Shown here in pieces: positions 44,092-53,845 of a DNA stretch of 64,000 nt. A model generated the notes under the pieces. It ran no database searches. It was not told the DNA's origin and saw only the letters and a list, made by a program, of their open reading frames with translations. Every line of letters begins with the position of its first letter. Within the stretch, counting starts at the first letter, position 1. A program made the position numbers and the translations under genes. Origin of the DNA: Pedobacter mucosus (GTDB lineage: Bacteria; Bacteroidota; Bacteroidia; Sphingobacteriales; Sphingobacteriaceae); contig NZ_CP087585.1 in NCBI RefSeq assembly GCF_022200785.1, forward strand, positions 1,798,001 through 1,862,000. Reading direction: 5' to 3'.

Positions 44092-44753
44092 ATGAAGATA
44101 GTATTGTCAATTTCCCTTCTTTCGTTGGTGCTAATATCGGTAGCATGTAATTCTCAAAAAAAGGAAAATTCAGTATTTTTTGTAAAGTATAAGGTTAATA
44201 ATATTGCTTATAGTACCTCATTTATAACAAATGATGAATACAGTAGCGAAAGTACGAGCGACTCAACAACATCCATTCGAAAGTTTGAGCAATTAAGCGA
44301 CAGTGTAATTGTAGATAATGAAAAGGCTAATTTTAGTTTTCAATTTTATAAAAAAAATGGCGAAAAAATTCGAAAACTATATTCCTGAACATAGAAAAGA
44401 ATTTCTCATTAACGCCTAAAGAATATAAAGTAGCAGATTTTGATTTAGATAAACCCATTAGTTTTGAAAAGAGAAATAATGGTTATGATGGTTTGGCAGA
44501 CTATTCCATACCCGAAGGAAGATTATTTTCATGGCAATATTCTTGGATAAAAAATCATAAGCCAGCGAAATGGACGGTTACGAAAGTAGATACCGTTGCT
44601 AAAACAATTTCAGGAACGTTTTCTTTTAATGCAACCCAAGCAGAAAGTAACGGAGATAGTGATCTTGGTAAACGCAGCACGCTTATAAAGGTAATCGAAG
44701 CAGAAATAACGGATGGTGAATTTCATTTACCCTATAAAAAATCAGAACTTTAA
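44092..44753 (+). pseudogene. Lipoprotein gene split by a one-base deletion
   Basis: The first part (44092-44388) encodes a lipoprotein signal with lipobox ISVAC (Cys19) and runs to NGEKIRKLYS and a stop. Just before it, TATTCCTG near 44379-44386 would, with one more T, read TATTTCCTG and continue as LYFLNIEKNFSLTPKEYKVA into the second open part, which ends at 44753 (ISGTFSFNATQ, then VIEAEITDGEFHLPY). Total length is 662 nt, one short of 221 codons. The repaired protein resembles Bacteroidota lipoproteins of the DUF6252 kind, an uncertain assignment. It could be a true pseudogene, phase variation or a base-calling error. Confidence 0.75.
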
Positions 44754-44920
44754 AAAGGCATACACAAAAAAAAGTTGAATTGCAGTGGCTTTTATTAGAA
44801 TTGTCAAATAGATATTTAATTTAATACGATTAGATTTATCCGGCGTCTGCTTTTATATTATCTGCATAGTTTTAAATAAATCGAAGTTTTGCATATTAAC
44901 CTTTTATCATTCAATAATCT

Positions 44921-46345
44921 ATGTCACAATCAATAAAGACGAAGGGAAAACTGTCTTCTTTTTTTGAACTACTTCTACAATCTTTAAAAGGTAGTGAAGT
45001 TGATTTGACAACAATTAGCATCAAACGAGCAATAATTTTGCTTGCTATCCCGATGATGTTGGAAATGGCTATGGAATCTGTTTTTGCATTGGTTGATTTA
45101 TATTTTGTGGGCCACTTGGAAAATAGCAGCCACGCTATTCAGACCGTTGGATTAACAGAATCGGTTTTAACGATAATTTATTCATTAGCAATTGGCTTAA
45201 GCATGGCTGCAACTGCGGTAGTTTCCAGGCGAATTGGTGAAAAAAATCCTGAGGCGGCGGCTAAAGCTGGTATGCAAACAATTATTATTGCTTTGGCTGT
45301 TAACACTTTAATTACGATTGCAGGATTAATTTATGCAAGGGATATTTTGTTGCTCATGGGAGCATCTGAAGAAACCGCCAATCATGGAACTACTTTCATC
45401 CGCATTATGATGGGCGGAAGTACCATAATTGTTCTTTTATTTTTGGTTAATGGAATTTTTAGAGGAGCAGGTAATGCCGCCATTGCAATGCGAAGTTTGT
45501 GGATTGCAAACATCGCTAATATTATTCTATGCCCTATTTTTATAAATGGATTTGGACCGATACCTGCATTTGGCTTAACAGGCGCTGCAATAGCAACAAC
45601 GATTGGCCGAAGCTTAGGCGTTTCTTATCAGGTTTACAATTTATTCAATGGAAAAAATGCGTTAAAAATTAAGCTCAGTTATTTTCTTCCAGATTTTAAA
45701 CAAATTAAAGCGATTGTAAAAATAGCTGCTCCTGCAATATTTCAATTTGTAATTGCCAGTTGTAGTTGGGTATTTTTAGCTGAATTAGTAGCAACGACGG
45801 GTGGCGATGAAGGTTCTGCAGGATATCAAACCGCACTGCGATTGATGATGTTTTTTCTTCTTCCGGCTTGGGGATTAAGTAATGCGGCCTCAACTTTGGT
45901 TGGGCAAAATTTGGGTGCAGGCCGTACCGATAGGGCCGAGCAATCTGTTTATCAAACCTTAAAATACATTATTATTTTTATGGCTGTAGTGAGCATCGTG
46001 TTTTTAACCTGCGGTCATTTATTTGCCTCATTTTTTACTTCAGATATTAAAGTAATTGAAATCGCAAGTCATGCTTTAAAAATATTAAGTATTGGCTTTG
46101 TTATTTATGGCACCGGGATGGTTTTTAGTAGTGCTTTTAATGGAGCAGGCGATACTTGGACGCCGACGAAAATTAACATATTTGCTTTTTGGTTGTTCCA
46201 AATTCCCTTTGCTTATCTCTTAGCTAAATACTTGGAAATGGGTCCGACAGGAGTTTTCATTGCCATTCCAAGCGCTGAAGCTGGAATTGCAATTGCAGCA
46301 TTTGTTCTTTTCAAGAAAGGCAAATGGAAGAAAACAATGGTTTAA
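44921..46345 (+). CDS. MATE family multidrug/Na+ exporter, 474 aa
   Basis: A 12-helix MATE transporter: two homologous six-helix halves, with the family blocks IPMMLEMAMESVFALVDLYF and GLSMAATAVVSRRIGEKNPE in the first half and GLSNAASTLVGQNLGAGRTD in the second. Exports cationic compounds in exchange for Na+ or H+; the substrate is not predictable. The N-terminus carries a 30-residue polar tail before helix 1. No regulator is adjacent. A dispersed repeat follows the gene. Confidence 0.9.
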   Translation: MSQSIKTKGKLSSFFELLLQSLKGSEVDLTTISIKRAIILLAIPMMLEMAMESVFALVDLYFVGHLENSSHAIQTVGLTESVLTIIYSLAIGLSMAATAVVSRRIGEKNPEAAAKAGMQTIIIALAVNTLITIAGLIYARDILLLMGASEETANHGTTFIRIMMGGSTIIVLLFLVNGIFRGAGNAAIAMRSLWIANIANIILCPIFINGFGPIPAFGLTGAAIATTIGRSLGVSYQVYNLFNGKNALKIKLSYFLPDFKQIKAIVKIAAPAIFQFVIASCSWVFLAELVATTGGDEGSAGYQTALRLMMFFLLPAWGLSNAASTLVGQNLGAGRTDRAEQSVYQTLKYIIIFMAVVSIVFLTCGHLFASFFTSDIKVIEIASHALKILSIGFVIYGTGMVFSSAFNGAGDTWTPTKINIFAFWLFQIPFAYLLAKYLEMGPTGVFIAIPSAEAGIAIAAFVLFKKGKWKKTMV

Positions 46346-46430
46346 AATTTATATTTGATAAACTAACATACAGCTTTCTGAAATGCAATACTGAGAATTT
46401 TCCAAAAGATCTACTGTCTTAACTAAAATA

Positions 46431-46522
46431 AACCTGATGAGACGAAAAGTACCGTTTTTTCTACGGTGCTTGCAGGTACAGCACGACTATAATAACCGAA
46501 AAACGACCGCCTTCGCTTTCCA
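46431..46522 (+). repeat. Dispersed intergenic repeat with a hairpin, copy 3
   Basis: AACCTGAT, hairpin ACCGT-TTTTTCT-ACGGT (46451-46467), AGCACGACT, AACCGA and final CTTCGCTTTCCA. The block order equals copy 1 (32073-32158), but the stem sequence differs and still pairs. Confidence 0.6.
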
Positions 46523-46574
46523 AATAAAGTTCATTATGCCATAATTTTCGAACTTAATTTACCTTTAAAAACCA

Positions 46575-46582
46575 TATCTTTG
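46575..46582 (+). promoter_or_regulatory. -7 box of lepA
   Basis: TATCTTTG, an exact TAnnTTTG, only 7 nt before the lepA ATG, so the transcript would have almost no leader. No good -33 element is seen. Confidence 0.5.
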
Positions 46583-46589
46583 CGCAAAG

Positions 46590-48377
46590 ATGAAGCATAT
46601 ACGTAATTTTTGCATTATTGCACATATTGACCACGGCAAGAGCACTTTGGCTGATAGGTTATTAGAATATACCGAAACGATTTCCAAACGTGATGCACAG
46701 GCACAGTTGCTTGATAACATGGATTTGGAGCGTGAAAGAGGCATAACTATTAAAAGTCATGCGATACAAATGAATTATAAAGTGGATGGAATTGAATACA
46801 ATTTCAACCTAATTGATACACCTGGCCACGTAGATTTTTCATATGAAGTTTCGCGATCTATAGCAGCCTGCGAAGGTGCTTTGCTTATTGTAGATGCTTC
46901 TCAAGGCATTCAGGCTCAAACAATTTCCAATTTATATTTAGCTTTAGAGCACGATCTTGAAATTATACCAATTTTAAATAAAATGGATTTGCCTGGGGCG
47001 ATGCCTGAGGAAGTGAAAGATCAAATTATTGATTTGATTGGCTGTAAACGCGAAGATATTATCCCTGCTTCTGGTAAAACAGGGTTAGGAATTCCTGAGA
47101 TAATTCAAGCCATTGTTGATCGTGTGCCTGCTCCTGTTGGCGATCCAGAAGCACCTTTGCAAGCTTTAATTTTCGATTCTGTATTTAATTCTTTTAGAGG
47201 GATTATTGCTTATTTTAAGGTAGTAAATGGTCAGATTAAAAAAGGTGATAAAGTAAAATTTATTAATACAGGTAAGCAATATTTAGCTGATGAAGTTGGA
47301 ATTTTGAAGTTGGATATGTCGCCGAGAGATGTGGTTAAAACCGGTGATGTTGGATACATTATTTCTGGTATTAAAGAAGCCCGCGAAGTTAAAGTTGGTG
47401 ATACCATCACTACAGTAGACAGACCTTCCACAGAATCGATTCAAGGTTTTGAAGAAGTTAAGCCGATGGTTTTCGCAGGTATTTATCCTGTTGATACAGA
47501 TGAATTTGAGGAATTACGTGAGGCAATGCATAAATTGCAATTGAACGATGCATCTATTGTTTTCGAACCAGAAAGCTCTGCAGCATTAGGTTTTGGTTTT
47601 CGTTGTGGGTTTCTAGGAATGTTGCACATGGAAATTGTTCAGGAACGTTTAGAGCGTGAATTTGACATGACGGTAATTACTACCGTTCCAAACGTTTCTT
47701 ACATTGCTCATACTACAAAAGGCGATGAATTTATGGTAAATAACCCTTCAGATTTACCAGATCCAAGTAAATTGGATTCAGTTGAGGAGCCATTTATAAA
47801 AGCAAATATCATTACCAAAGCTGAATTTGTTGGTCCGGTAATGTCACTTTGTATTCAAAAAAGAGGAACAATTGTTAATCAATCTTACTTAACTTCTGAT
47901 CGCGTTGAACTGATTTTTGAAATTCCAATGGCAGAAATTGTATTTGATTTTTATGATAAATTGAAAACGATTTCCAAAGGTTATGCCTCATTTGATTATC
48001 ATCAGATAGGTTATCGGAAATCTGATTTGGTACGCTTAGACCTTTTACTTAATGAAGAACCTGTTGATGCTTTGTCTTCATTAATTCACCGAAGTAATGC
48101 CTACGATTTTGGTAAAAAAATCTGTGATAAGCTAAGAGAATTAATTCCTCGTCAGCAATTTGAAATTAAGATACAAGCCTCAATCGGTGCAAAGGTTATC
48201 GCTCGTGAAACGCTTAGTGCTTTACGTAAGGATGTAACTGCGAAATGTTATGGTGGTGATATTTCTCGTAAACGTAAGTTATTAGAGAAGCAGAAAAAAG
48301 GTAAAAAACGTATGCGCCAGGTTGGAAATGTAGAAATTCCGCAAAGTGCATTTATGGCGGTTTTAAAATTAGATTAA
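46590..48377 (+). CDS. lepA: Elongation factor 4 (LepA), 595 aa
   Basis: A ribosome-associated translational GTPase that back-translocates or remodels stalled ribosomes. GTP motifs: [13 protein letters not shown] (P-loop), [22 protein letters not shown] and NKMDLP. EF-G-like domains II-III and V follow, then the LepA-specific C-terminal domain ([20 protein letters not shown]). Length is normal. The promoter box is 7 nt from the ATG. The first C/G-rich repeat begins directly at its stop codon. Confidence 0.96.
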   Translation: MKHIRNFCIIAHIDHGKSTLADRLLEYTETISKRDAQAQLLDNMDLERERGITIKSHAIQMNYKVDGIEYNFNLIDTPGHVDFSYEVSRSIAACEGALLIVDASQGIQAQTISNLYLALEHDLEIIPILNKMDLPGAMPEEVKDQIIDLIGCKREDIIPASGKTGLGIPEIIQAIVDRVPAPVGDPEAPLQALIFDSVFNSFRGIIAYFKVVNGQIKKGDKVKFINTGKQYLADEVGILKLDMSPRDVVKTGDVGYIISGIKEAREVKVGDTITTVDRPSTESIQGFEEVKPMVFAGIYPVDTDEFEELREAMHKLQLNDASIVFEPESSAALGFGFRCGFLGMLHMEIVQERLEREFDMTVITTVPNVSYIAHTTKGDEFMVNNPSDLPDPSKLDSVEEPFIKANIITKAEFVGPVMSLCIQKRGTIVNQSYLTSDRVELIFEIPMAEIVFDFYDKLKTISKGYASFDYHQIGYRKSDLVRLDLLLNEEPVDALSSLIHRSNAYDFGKKICDKLRELIPRQQFEIKIQASIGAKVIARETLSALRKDVTAKCYGGDISRKRKLLEKQKKGKKRMRQVGNVEIPQSAFMAVLKLD

Positions 48378-48403
48378 CCCCCTAGCCCCCTAAAGGGGGA
48401 ACT
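48376..48403. repeat. C/G-rich palindromic repeat abutting the lepA stop, copy 1
   Basis: AACCCCCTAGCCCCCTAAAG then GGGGAACT, with the palindromic core CCCCC-TAAA-GGGGG (48386-48399). Related copies follow at 48505-48560. Confidence 0.65.
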
Positions 48404-48485
48404 AAAAGCAGGGTAGAAAAATAAGTAGTATAACAAGATGGCTACTTAAGCAAAAGATATAAAAACATATTAACGAGCAAGTGAT

Positions 48486-49436
48486 ATGAACAATACGAAT
48501 TCAGGTTTCCCTTTAGGGGCGGAGGGATTTTCAAAGTCCCCTTCAGGGGATTTAGGGATACTATTAGACGGTAAATACGTATCAGAAAAAGTTAAAGTTC
48601 AAATAGCGGAGGAAGCTGCAGAATTTTTGAAAACAAGCGGTCGTAAGCCCCATTTAGTTGCCATTTTAGTAGGTAACGATGGCGGCAGCGAAACTTACGT
48701 AGCCAGCAAAATGAAAAACTGTGAAAAAGTTGGCTTTAAGTCTTCACTTTACAGGTATGATACATCGGTTACCGAAGCTGAATTACTTGCTAAAATCAAC
48801 GAAATTAATCAAGATGATGATGTTGACGGATTAATTGTTCAGTTGCCTTTACCCAAACATATTGATCCAGAAAAAGTTACCGAAACGATAGATTATAGAA
48901 AAGATGTTGACGGATTTCATCCGGTTAACTTAGGCAGAATGATGCGTAATTTACCTTGTTTTATTCCAGCGACACCTTATGGCATTTTATTGATGCTACA
49001 AGAATACAATATCGATACGACTGGGATGCATTGCGTTGTTGTGGGTAGAAGTAATATTGTTGGTAGTCCGATGAGTATTCTGATGGCTCGCAATGCTAAT
49101 CCTGGCAATTGTACGGTAACGCTTACACACTCTCGTACAAAAGACTTAAAAGAGCAAGTTTTGCAGGCTGATATTATTATAGCAGCAATAGGCAAAAAGA
49201 ATTTTGTAACGGCAGATATGGTTAAACCTGGTGCCATCGTTATTGATGTTGGCATAAACCGTGAGACTTCTACAGAAACTAAATCAGGCTTTAAACTTTA
49301 TGGTGATGTAGATTTCGAAAATGTGGCACCAAAGGCATCGTACATTACACCTGTTCCAGGTGGTGTTGGCTTAATGACCATTGTAGGTTTATTAAAAAAC
49401 ACTTTAGCATCTGCAAGGAAAGAAATCTATTCTTAA
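48486..49436 (+). CDS. folD: FolD bifunctional methylene-THF dehydrogenase/cyclohydrolase with an N-terminal extension, 316 aa
   Basis: Interconverts 5,10-methylene-THF and 10-formyl-THF with NADP+ for one-carbon supply. Family blocks: [20 protein letters not shown] (Tyr and catalytic Lys), [32 protein letters not shown] (NADP loop) and [10 protein letters not shown]. Normal FolD begins near [12 protein letters not shown] (residue about 25). The preceding [20 protein letters not shown] is encoded by C/G-rich repeat DNA (48505-48560). There is no usual start codon between the repeat and ILLDGK, so the upstream ATG at 48486 seems required. Confidence 0.9.
   Translation: MNNTNSGFPLGAEGFSKSPSGDLGILLDGKYVSEKVKVQIAEEAAEFLKTSGRKPHLVAILVGNDGGSETYVASKMKNCEKVGFKSSLYRYDTSVTEAELLAKINEINQDDDVDGLIVQLPLPKHIDPEKVTETIDYRKDVDGFHPVNLGRMMRNLPCFIPATPYGILLMLQEYNIDTTGMHCVVVGRSNIVGSPMSILMARNANPGNCTVTLTHSRTKDLKEQVLQADIIIAAIGKKNFVTADMVKPGAIVIDVGINRETSTETKSGFKLYGDVDFENVAPKASYITPVPGGVGLMTIVGLLKNTLASARKEIYS
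48505..48560. repeat. C/G-rich palindromic repeats, copies 2 and 3, inside the folD reading frame
   Basis: Two tandem diverged units: TTTCCCTTTAGGGGCGGAGGG (48507 onward) and GTCCCCTTCAGGGGATTTAGGG, each like the reverse complement of 48376-48403. They encode most of the FolD N-terminal extension. Confidence 0.6.
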
Positions 49437-49487
49437 GCAGAGAATTTAACGCTAATAATTAAGGTAAGAACCATAATTACAAATATT

Positions 49488-49518
49488 AAAAAGCAGCTCA
49501 GTATTTGAGCTGCTTTTT
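49488..49518. terminator. Bidirectional terminator between folD and the Rieske gene
   Basis: AAAAAGCAGCTCA-GTATT-TGAGCTGCTTTTT, a perfect 13-bp stem with a 5-nt loop and a long T-run, between converging genes. Confidence 0.9.
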
Positions 49519-49571
49519 TTACGTACATATATTTTTAGCTTCACGTGTTAAAACGCCCAAATAATTATTAG

Positions 49572-49907
49572 TTATCCCCAAACCTTACTCCACCAACGTT
49601 CTTCAAAACCAATGTATAATCCATCCTCTCGTATCTCCGTCGAATAAATATTAATGTAATCTCCCTGCCCCTTTGCTCCTCTTCCGGTTTCCAAATTGTA
49701 TTCGTAACGATGAATAGGACAAACTAAATAACCATTTTTACACCACCCGCCACTGAAATGGCCACCAGCATGTGGGCAATATGATTGTGTTGCTATTATT
49801 TTTTCATTATTATTAATAATACAGATTTTTTTTCCATCAACTTCAATCGCCTTTATCGAATCCGCAAAAGGAATTTGTGCCGTATTTAATGCTTTAAACC
49901 ATTTCAT
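49572..49907 (-). CDS. Rieske 2Fe-2S ferredoxin-like protein, 111 aa
   Basis: A stand-alone Rieske domain. Cys44/His46 (SYCPHAGG) and Cys63/His66 (LVCPIHRYEYN) bind the 2Fe-2S cluster. Its size suits a soluble electron carrier for an oxygenase or the small subunit type of nitrite reductase; no partner gene is adjacent. No signal peptide. The gene converges with folD and is divergent from queE. Confidence 0.88.
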   Translation of the reverse strand: MKWFKALNTAQIPFADSIKAIEVDGKKICIINNNEKIIATQSYCPHAGGHFSGGWCKNGYLVCPIHRYEYNLETGRGAKGQGDYINIYSTEIREDGLYIGFEERWWSKVWG

Positions 49908-50012
49908 ATCTAAAAATACAAGATAATATATCAGTGTTGTTTCATCTTTAAATTAAATTACAAAATAGAAATATTTACCCCACATTTTTTTTGGATATTT
50001 GCATCTTCAAAA

Positions 50013-50636
50013 ATGAAACAAAATATACCAGAAGACGGCACGTTACTTCCATTAATGGAAGAATTTTATACCATACAGGGCGAAGGATTTAATACAGGAA
50101 AAGCGGCATATTTTATTCGTTTAGGCGGTTGTGATGTTGGTTGCCATTGGTGTGATGTAAAAGAAAGCTGGGATGCAGATATGCACCCCTTAACGCTTGC
50201 TGATGTAATTGTAGATAATGCTGATCGATTTCCAGGGAAAGCTGTAGTAATTACTGGCGGCGAGCCCTTAATTTATAATCTTGATTACCTTACCAATAAG
50301 TTAAAAGAACGCGGAATTTTAACCTTCATTGAAACTTCTGGCGCTTATCCATTATCTGGAAACTGGGATTGGATTTGTTTATCCCCTAAAAAATTTAAAG
50401 CGCCTCGACCAGATATAACGCAATTCGCTCACGAATTAAAGGTAATTGTTTTTAATAAAAGCGATTTTAAATGGGCAGAGGAATATGCAAACATGGTTTC
50501 GCCTACCTGTAAGCTCTATTTGCAACCAGAATGGTCTAAATCGAAAGAAATTACACCATTAATAATTGAGTATGTAATGGCTAACCCTAAGTGGGAAATT
50601 TCTTTGCAAACACACAAATTCTTAAATATTCCTTAA
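50013..50636 (+). CDS. queE: 7-carboxy-7-deazaguanine synthase, 207 aa
   Basis: A radical-SAM enzyme of queuosine and 7-deazapurine synthesis, converting 6-carboxytetrahydropterin to 7-carboxy-7-deazaguanine. Cys40, Cys44 and Cys47 (GGCDVGCHWCDVKESWD, C-x3-C-x2-C) bind the 4Fe-4S cluster. EEFYTIQGEGFNTGKAAYFI and VITGGEPLIYN are further family features. No queC, queD or queF gene lies alongside. The OmpA-family gene starts 34 bp later. Confidence 0.92.
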   Translation: MKQNIPEDGTLLPLMEEFYTIQGEGFNTGKAAYFIRLGGCDVGCHWCDVKESWDADMHPLTLADVIVDNADRFPGKAVVITGGEPLIYNLDYLTNKLKERGILTFIETSGAYPLSGNWDWICLSPKKFKAPRPDITQFAHELKVIVFNKSDFKWAEEYANMVSPTCKLYLQPEWSKSKEITPLIIEYVMANPKWEISLQTHKFLNIP

Positions 50637-50670
50637 AAAGTTTACATTAGCTAATAACAAATGTTAATGT

Positions 50671-52557
50671 ATGAGATGTTACTTACTTCTTCTTTTTATT
50701 ATACTAAACTCTGCCTGTTTCGCACAAAACTCTACCAATACAAAAGCACAAAATTATTTCGATAGTGCAAATTCGTCTATTCAAAAGCAAGATTATGTTT
50801 CCGCTTCTCAGGCATTAGAAGCGGCAATTTTGGCCGATCCACAGTTTCAAAATGCATTTATAACTTTAGGCGATGTTTATCGATTTCAAAAAGAATACAA
50901 TCAAGCTAAAGCTGCTTATCAAAAAGCAATAGTCATAAATAAAAATGTACGTTCTGAAGTTATTTTTAATTTAGCTGAAGCTGAATTTGCAATTCAGGAT
51001 TATGCAAATTCGAAACAACATTTAGAAAGTTTTATTGCAGTAGACAAATCATCAGAAAGAAATCGGAAAGCAAAAAAATATTTAGTTGATTGTGATTTTG
51101 CGATTGAGGCAATTAAAAATCCAGTAAAATATTCTCCATTAAATTTAGGTTTTGGTGTAAATACTGCTAATGCAGAATATTTCCCTGCCTTAACTGCCGA
51201 CGGCGAAACGCTTATCTTCACACGACAAATAGATGAAAATGAAGATTTTTGGACATCTCAATTTGTTAATAGTTCGTGGAGCTTAGCCAAACCTCTATCT
51301 ACAAAAATTAATACTCAAAATTATAATGAAGGTGCTCAAACTATCTCTCCAGATGGCAAATACCTATTTTTTACTGGTTGCAATCGTCCTGATGGTTTAG
51401 GAAGATGCGATATTTACGTGTCGCATAGAGAGGGAAAAGATTGGAGTAAGCCTTATAATGTCGGAAAACCAATAAATTCAGAATATTGGGAATCGCAGCC
51501 AGCAATTAGTCCAGATGGTAGAACTTTATATTTTATAAGTAATAGACCAGGGGGATTTGGAGGATATGATATATGGAAAAGCACCATTACCGATGATGCA
51601 AAATGGGGAGCAGCCATTAATCTTGGACCAGAGATAAATACACCATTCGATGAGAATACGCCGTTTATTCATGCAGATGGTAAAACCTTGTACTTTTCTT
51701 CTAACGGCTGGCCAGGCTTCGGAAATAAGGATATTTATTATAGCAGAATTGATAATCAAGGAAAGTGGCAGAAACCTGTAAATATCGGTTTTCCAATTAA
51801 TTCATTCGAGGATGAAAGTGGCTTAGTGGTAAGTGCCGATGGTAATTTCGGTTTGTTTTCCTCTAATTTAAAGGATGGGTTTGGTAAACAAGACATTTAT
51901 AGTTTCGGGATACCGGAACAAGCAAAACCTTTAAAAATTTCGTATGTAAAAGGGATTGTTAAAGATAAGGATAGCAAACAAATTATTGAAAGCAATGTTC
52001 AGGTGGTAGATCTTAAATCGAATCAAACAGTGTTTGATGATTATACAGATCCAGAAACGGGGCAATTTTTGGCTGTTATGCCTATTGGAAGTAATTATCT
52101 TTTTAACGTTAGTGCCGAAGGTTATATGTTTTACTCAGAAAACTTTGAACTGAAAACTGAAAATAGTTCTAAGCCTTTTCAAATTGAGGTTTATATAGAA
52201 AAGATAAAAGCTGGAGCAAACGTTACCTTAAAAAATATATTTTTCGATACAAATAAATATGATTTGCTTCCTGTATCGATTAGAGAGCTTGAAGTATTGA
52301 TAAACTTTCTCAATGAAAATCAAAAAGTGAATATTGAAATTCAAGGGCATACGGACAATGTTGGAGATAATTACTTGAATGAAAAGTTATCATTTAACCG
52401 AGCGAAAGCAGTAAATGATTATCTTATAAAAAATAATATTAGTGCCGCAAGACTTACTTTTAAAGGCTTTGGAGCTAGTAAACCCATCGCAGACAATAAA
52501 ACCGAAACAGGTAAAAGAAACAATCGCAGAACTTCATTTCTAATTACAAAGCTATAA
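50671..52557 (+). CDS. TPR / PD40-propeller / CRD / OmpA C-terminal envelope protein (PorE-like layout), 628 aa
   Basis: Signal peptide to about residue 18 (LLLFIILNSACFAQ). TPR helices (about 25-140, YFDSANSSIQKQDYVSASQA), a PD40/WD40-like beta-propeller (about 160-410, repeated ISPDGKYLFFTG and ISPDGRTLYFISNRPGGFGG), a carboxypeptidase regulatory-like domain (about 425-510) and an OmpA peptidoglycan-binding domain (about 520-628, IEIQGHTDNVGDNYLNEKLS, RNNRR). This order matches PorE, a type IX secretion component that binds peptidoglycan, but paralogues of other role exist and no other T9SS gene is near. It could be a lipoprotein (Cys at NSAC), though the box is weak. The DUF6526 gene begins 2 bp after its stop. 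Confidence 0.82.
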   Translation: MRCYLLLLFIILNSACFAQNSTNTKAQNYFDSANSSIQKQDYVSASQALEAAILADPQFQNAFITLGDVYRFQKEYNQAKAAYQKAIVINKNVRSEVIFNLAEAEFAIQDYANSKQHLESFIAVDKSSERNRKAKKYLVDCDFAIEAIKNPVKYSPLNLGFGVNTANAEYFPALTADGETLIFTRQIDENEDFWTSQFVNSSWSLAKPLSTKINTQNYNEGAQTISPDGKYLFFTGCNRPDGLGRCDIYVSHREGKDWSKPYNVGKPINSEYWESQPAISPDGRTLYFISNRPGGFGGYDIWKSTITDDAKWGAAINLGPEINTPFDENTPFIHADGKTLYFSSNGWPGFGNKDIYYSRIDNQGKWQKPVNIGFPINSFEDESGLVVSADGNFGLFSSNLKDGFGKQDIYSFGIPEQAKPLKISYVKGIVKDKDSKQIIESNVQVVDLKSNQTVFDDYTDPETGQFLAVMPIGSNYLFNVSAEGYMFYSENFELKTENSSKPFQIEVYIEKIKAGANVTLKNIFFDTNKYDLLPVSIRELEVLINFLNENQKVNIEIQGHTDNVGDNYLNEKLSFNRAKAVNDYLIKNNISAARLTFKGFGASKPIADNKTETGKRNNRRTSFLITKL

Positions 52558-52559
52558 TC

Positions 52560-52976
52560 ATGATTCAGAATTATTCAAATCATAAAAGATTTTTCCCATT
52601 ATTCCATTTTATAACGGTGCCTTTAACGCTTGCGGGTTTAATTTTGGCCGTTTATGCTTTTTTCTCAATATCCACAATTATTACAGGCTTGATTGTTCTA
52701 GCTTTTATATTAATACTTTTTACGGCGTTGATGGCAAGAATGTTTGCTTTAAAGGCTCAAGATAGAGCAGCTAGGGCTGAAGAAAAGTTACGTTATTATA
52801 TTTTGGCTGGAAAAACGTTTCCAACTAATTTAGAGATCGGACAAATTTTAGCTTTACGCTTTGCAGGTGATGATGAGTATTTGGCTTTAATTGATCGAAC
52901 TCTTGCCGAACAATTATCACCGAATGATATTAAAAAATCCATCAAGAATTGGAAAAGCGATTTTCATAGGGTGTAA
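52560..52976 (+). CDS. DUF6526 family membrane protein, 138 aa
   Basis: Opens QNYSNHKRFFPLFHFITVPL, typical of DUF6526, with two membrane helices (LTLAGLILAVYAFFSIST and IITGLIVLAFILILFTALMA) and a cytoplasmic helical tail (KAQDRAARAEEKLRYYILAG). Function unknown. Starting 2 bp after the OmpA-family gene, it is translationally linked to it and may assist in the envelope. Confidence 0.8.
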   Translation: MIQNYSNHKRFFPLFHFITVPLTLAGLILAVYAFFSISTIITGLIVLAFILILFTALMARMFALKAQDRAARAEEKLRYYILAGKTFPTNLEIGQILALRFAGDDEYLALIDRTLAEQLSPNDIKKSIKNWKSDFHRV

Positions 52977-53124
52977 TAAAGGATAATTATAGGAATTAAG
53001 ATCAAAGATCATTATTCTCGCAAATGCGGAAATTTAAATTTACCAAATTTAGATTTCACTGATAACATCAATCAATTTTTGAGGATGTTATCTTAGCAAT
53101 AATGATTAAACATTGTTGGATACC

Positions 53125-53841
53125 TTAAAACTTCTTTCCCTTTAAAACGCTAATCTCTGAGCCTTCAGCAAGCATTACAGAATTTGGATCAACACTATTT
53201 AAAAAGGCAAAGTCGTTACCATAATTTACTGCAAAATCAACATCAATCTTATAACTTTTAATTGGATAAACTTCCCAACGCGGATGCTCCACACCGTATT
53301 CAGAAGTTAGATTAGGACCTAATTTTGTATATCCCCAATAATGCTCGGTTATAAATTCCTCTTCACTTCCAACCGGAATTGCTTCTGCTTTTGACGATGT
53401 GGTTAAAGAAAATTGATGCCATTTCTGGTTTTTCCATTGATAATCAATTTCCAATTGGTGCTCTTGCTGTACCCAACTATGTTTCATGGGTAAAGTTTGA
53501 TAATTTTCTTTATAAATTGTATTTGCTACGAATGTTATTGCGGGTAATGGAACAATTTCTTTAATAAAAACAGCACCTCGCTTCCACTCATTCCCATCTT
53601 TATATTTAACGTAAAAGCGCAAATTAACTTCTTCAAAATTGGTATGGTAAGGAATATTAATGCCTTTTAATTTTACATTTAAGAACATAAAACCTACTAA
53701 ACTAACATAATATTTACCTTGCCAGTCATCAAGTTCTGTATGTGGCGGTAGGTATTTTTTAAGTATTTCAGCATCTACAGCGTACTGTGCTAATGCCAAT
53801 TTACGCCATTCTGCGGTTAAAAATACTTTTGGATTGATCAA
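53125..53841 (-). CDS. DUF2071 (YqjF-like) protein, 238 aa
   Basis: DUF2071 spans the whole protein: FLTAEWRKLALAQYAVDAEI and LKKYLPPHTELDDWQGKYYV at the N-terminus, then GVEHPRWEVYPIKSYKIDVD near the end. The fold is related to acetoacetate decarboxylase, but no activity is established and the decarboxylase Lys cannot be identified. Cytoplasmic. It follows kdsA by 4 bp, so the two are co-transcribed; the functional reason is unknown. Confidence 0.8.
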   Translation of the reverse strand: MINPKVFLTAEWRKLALAQYAVDAEILKKYLPPHTELDDWQGKYYVSLVGFMFLNVKLKGINIPYHTNFEEVNLRFYVKYKDGNEWKRGAVFIKEIVPLPAITFVANTIYKENYQTLPMKHSWVQQEHQLEIDYQWKNQKWHQFSLTTSSKAEAIPVGSEEEFITEHYWGYTKLGPNLTSEYGVEHPRWEVYPIKSYKIDVDFAVNYGNDFAFLNSVDPNSVMLAEGSEISVLKGKKF

Positions 53842-53845
53842 TGTT

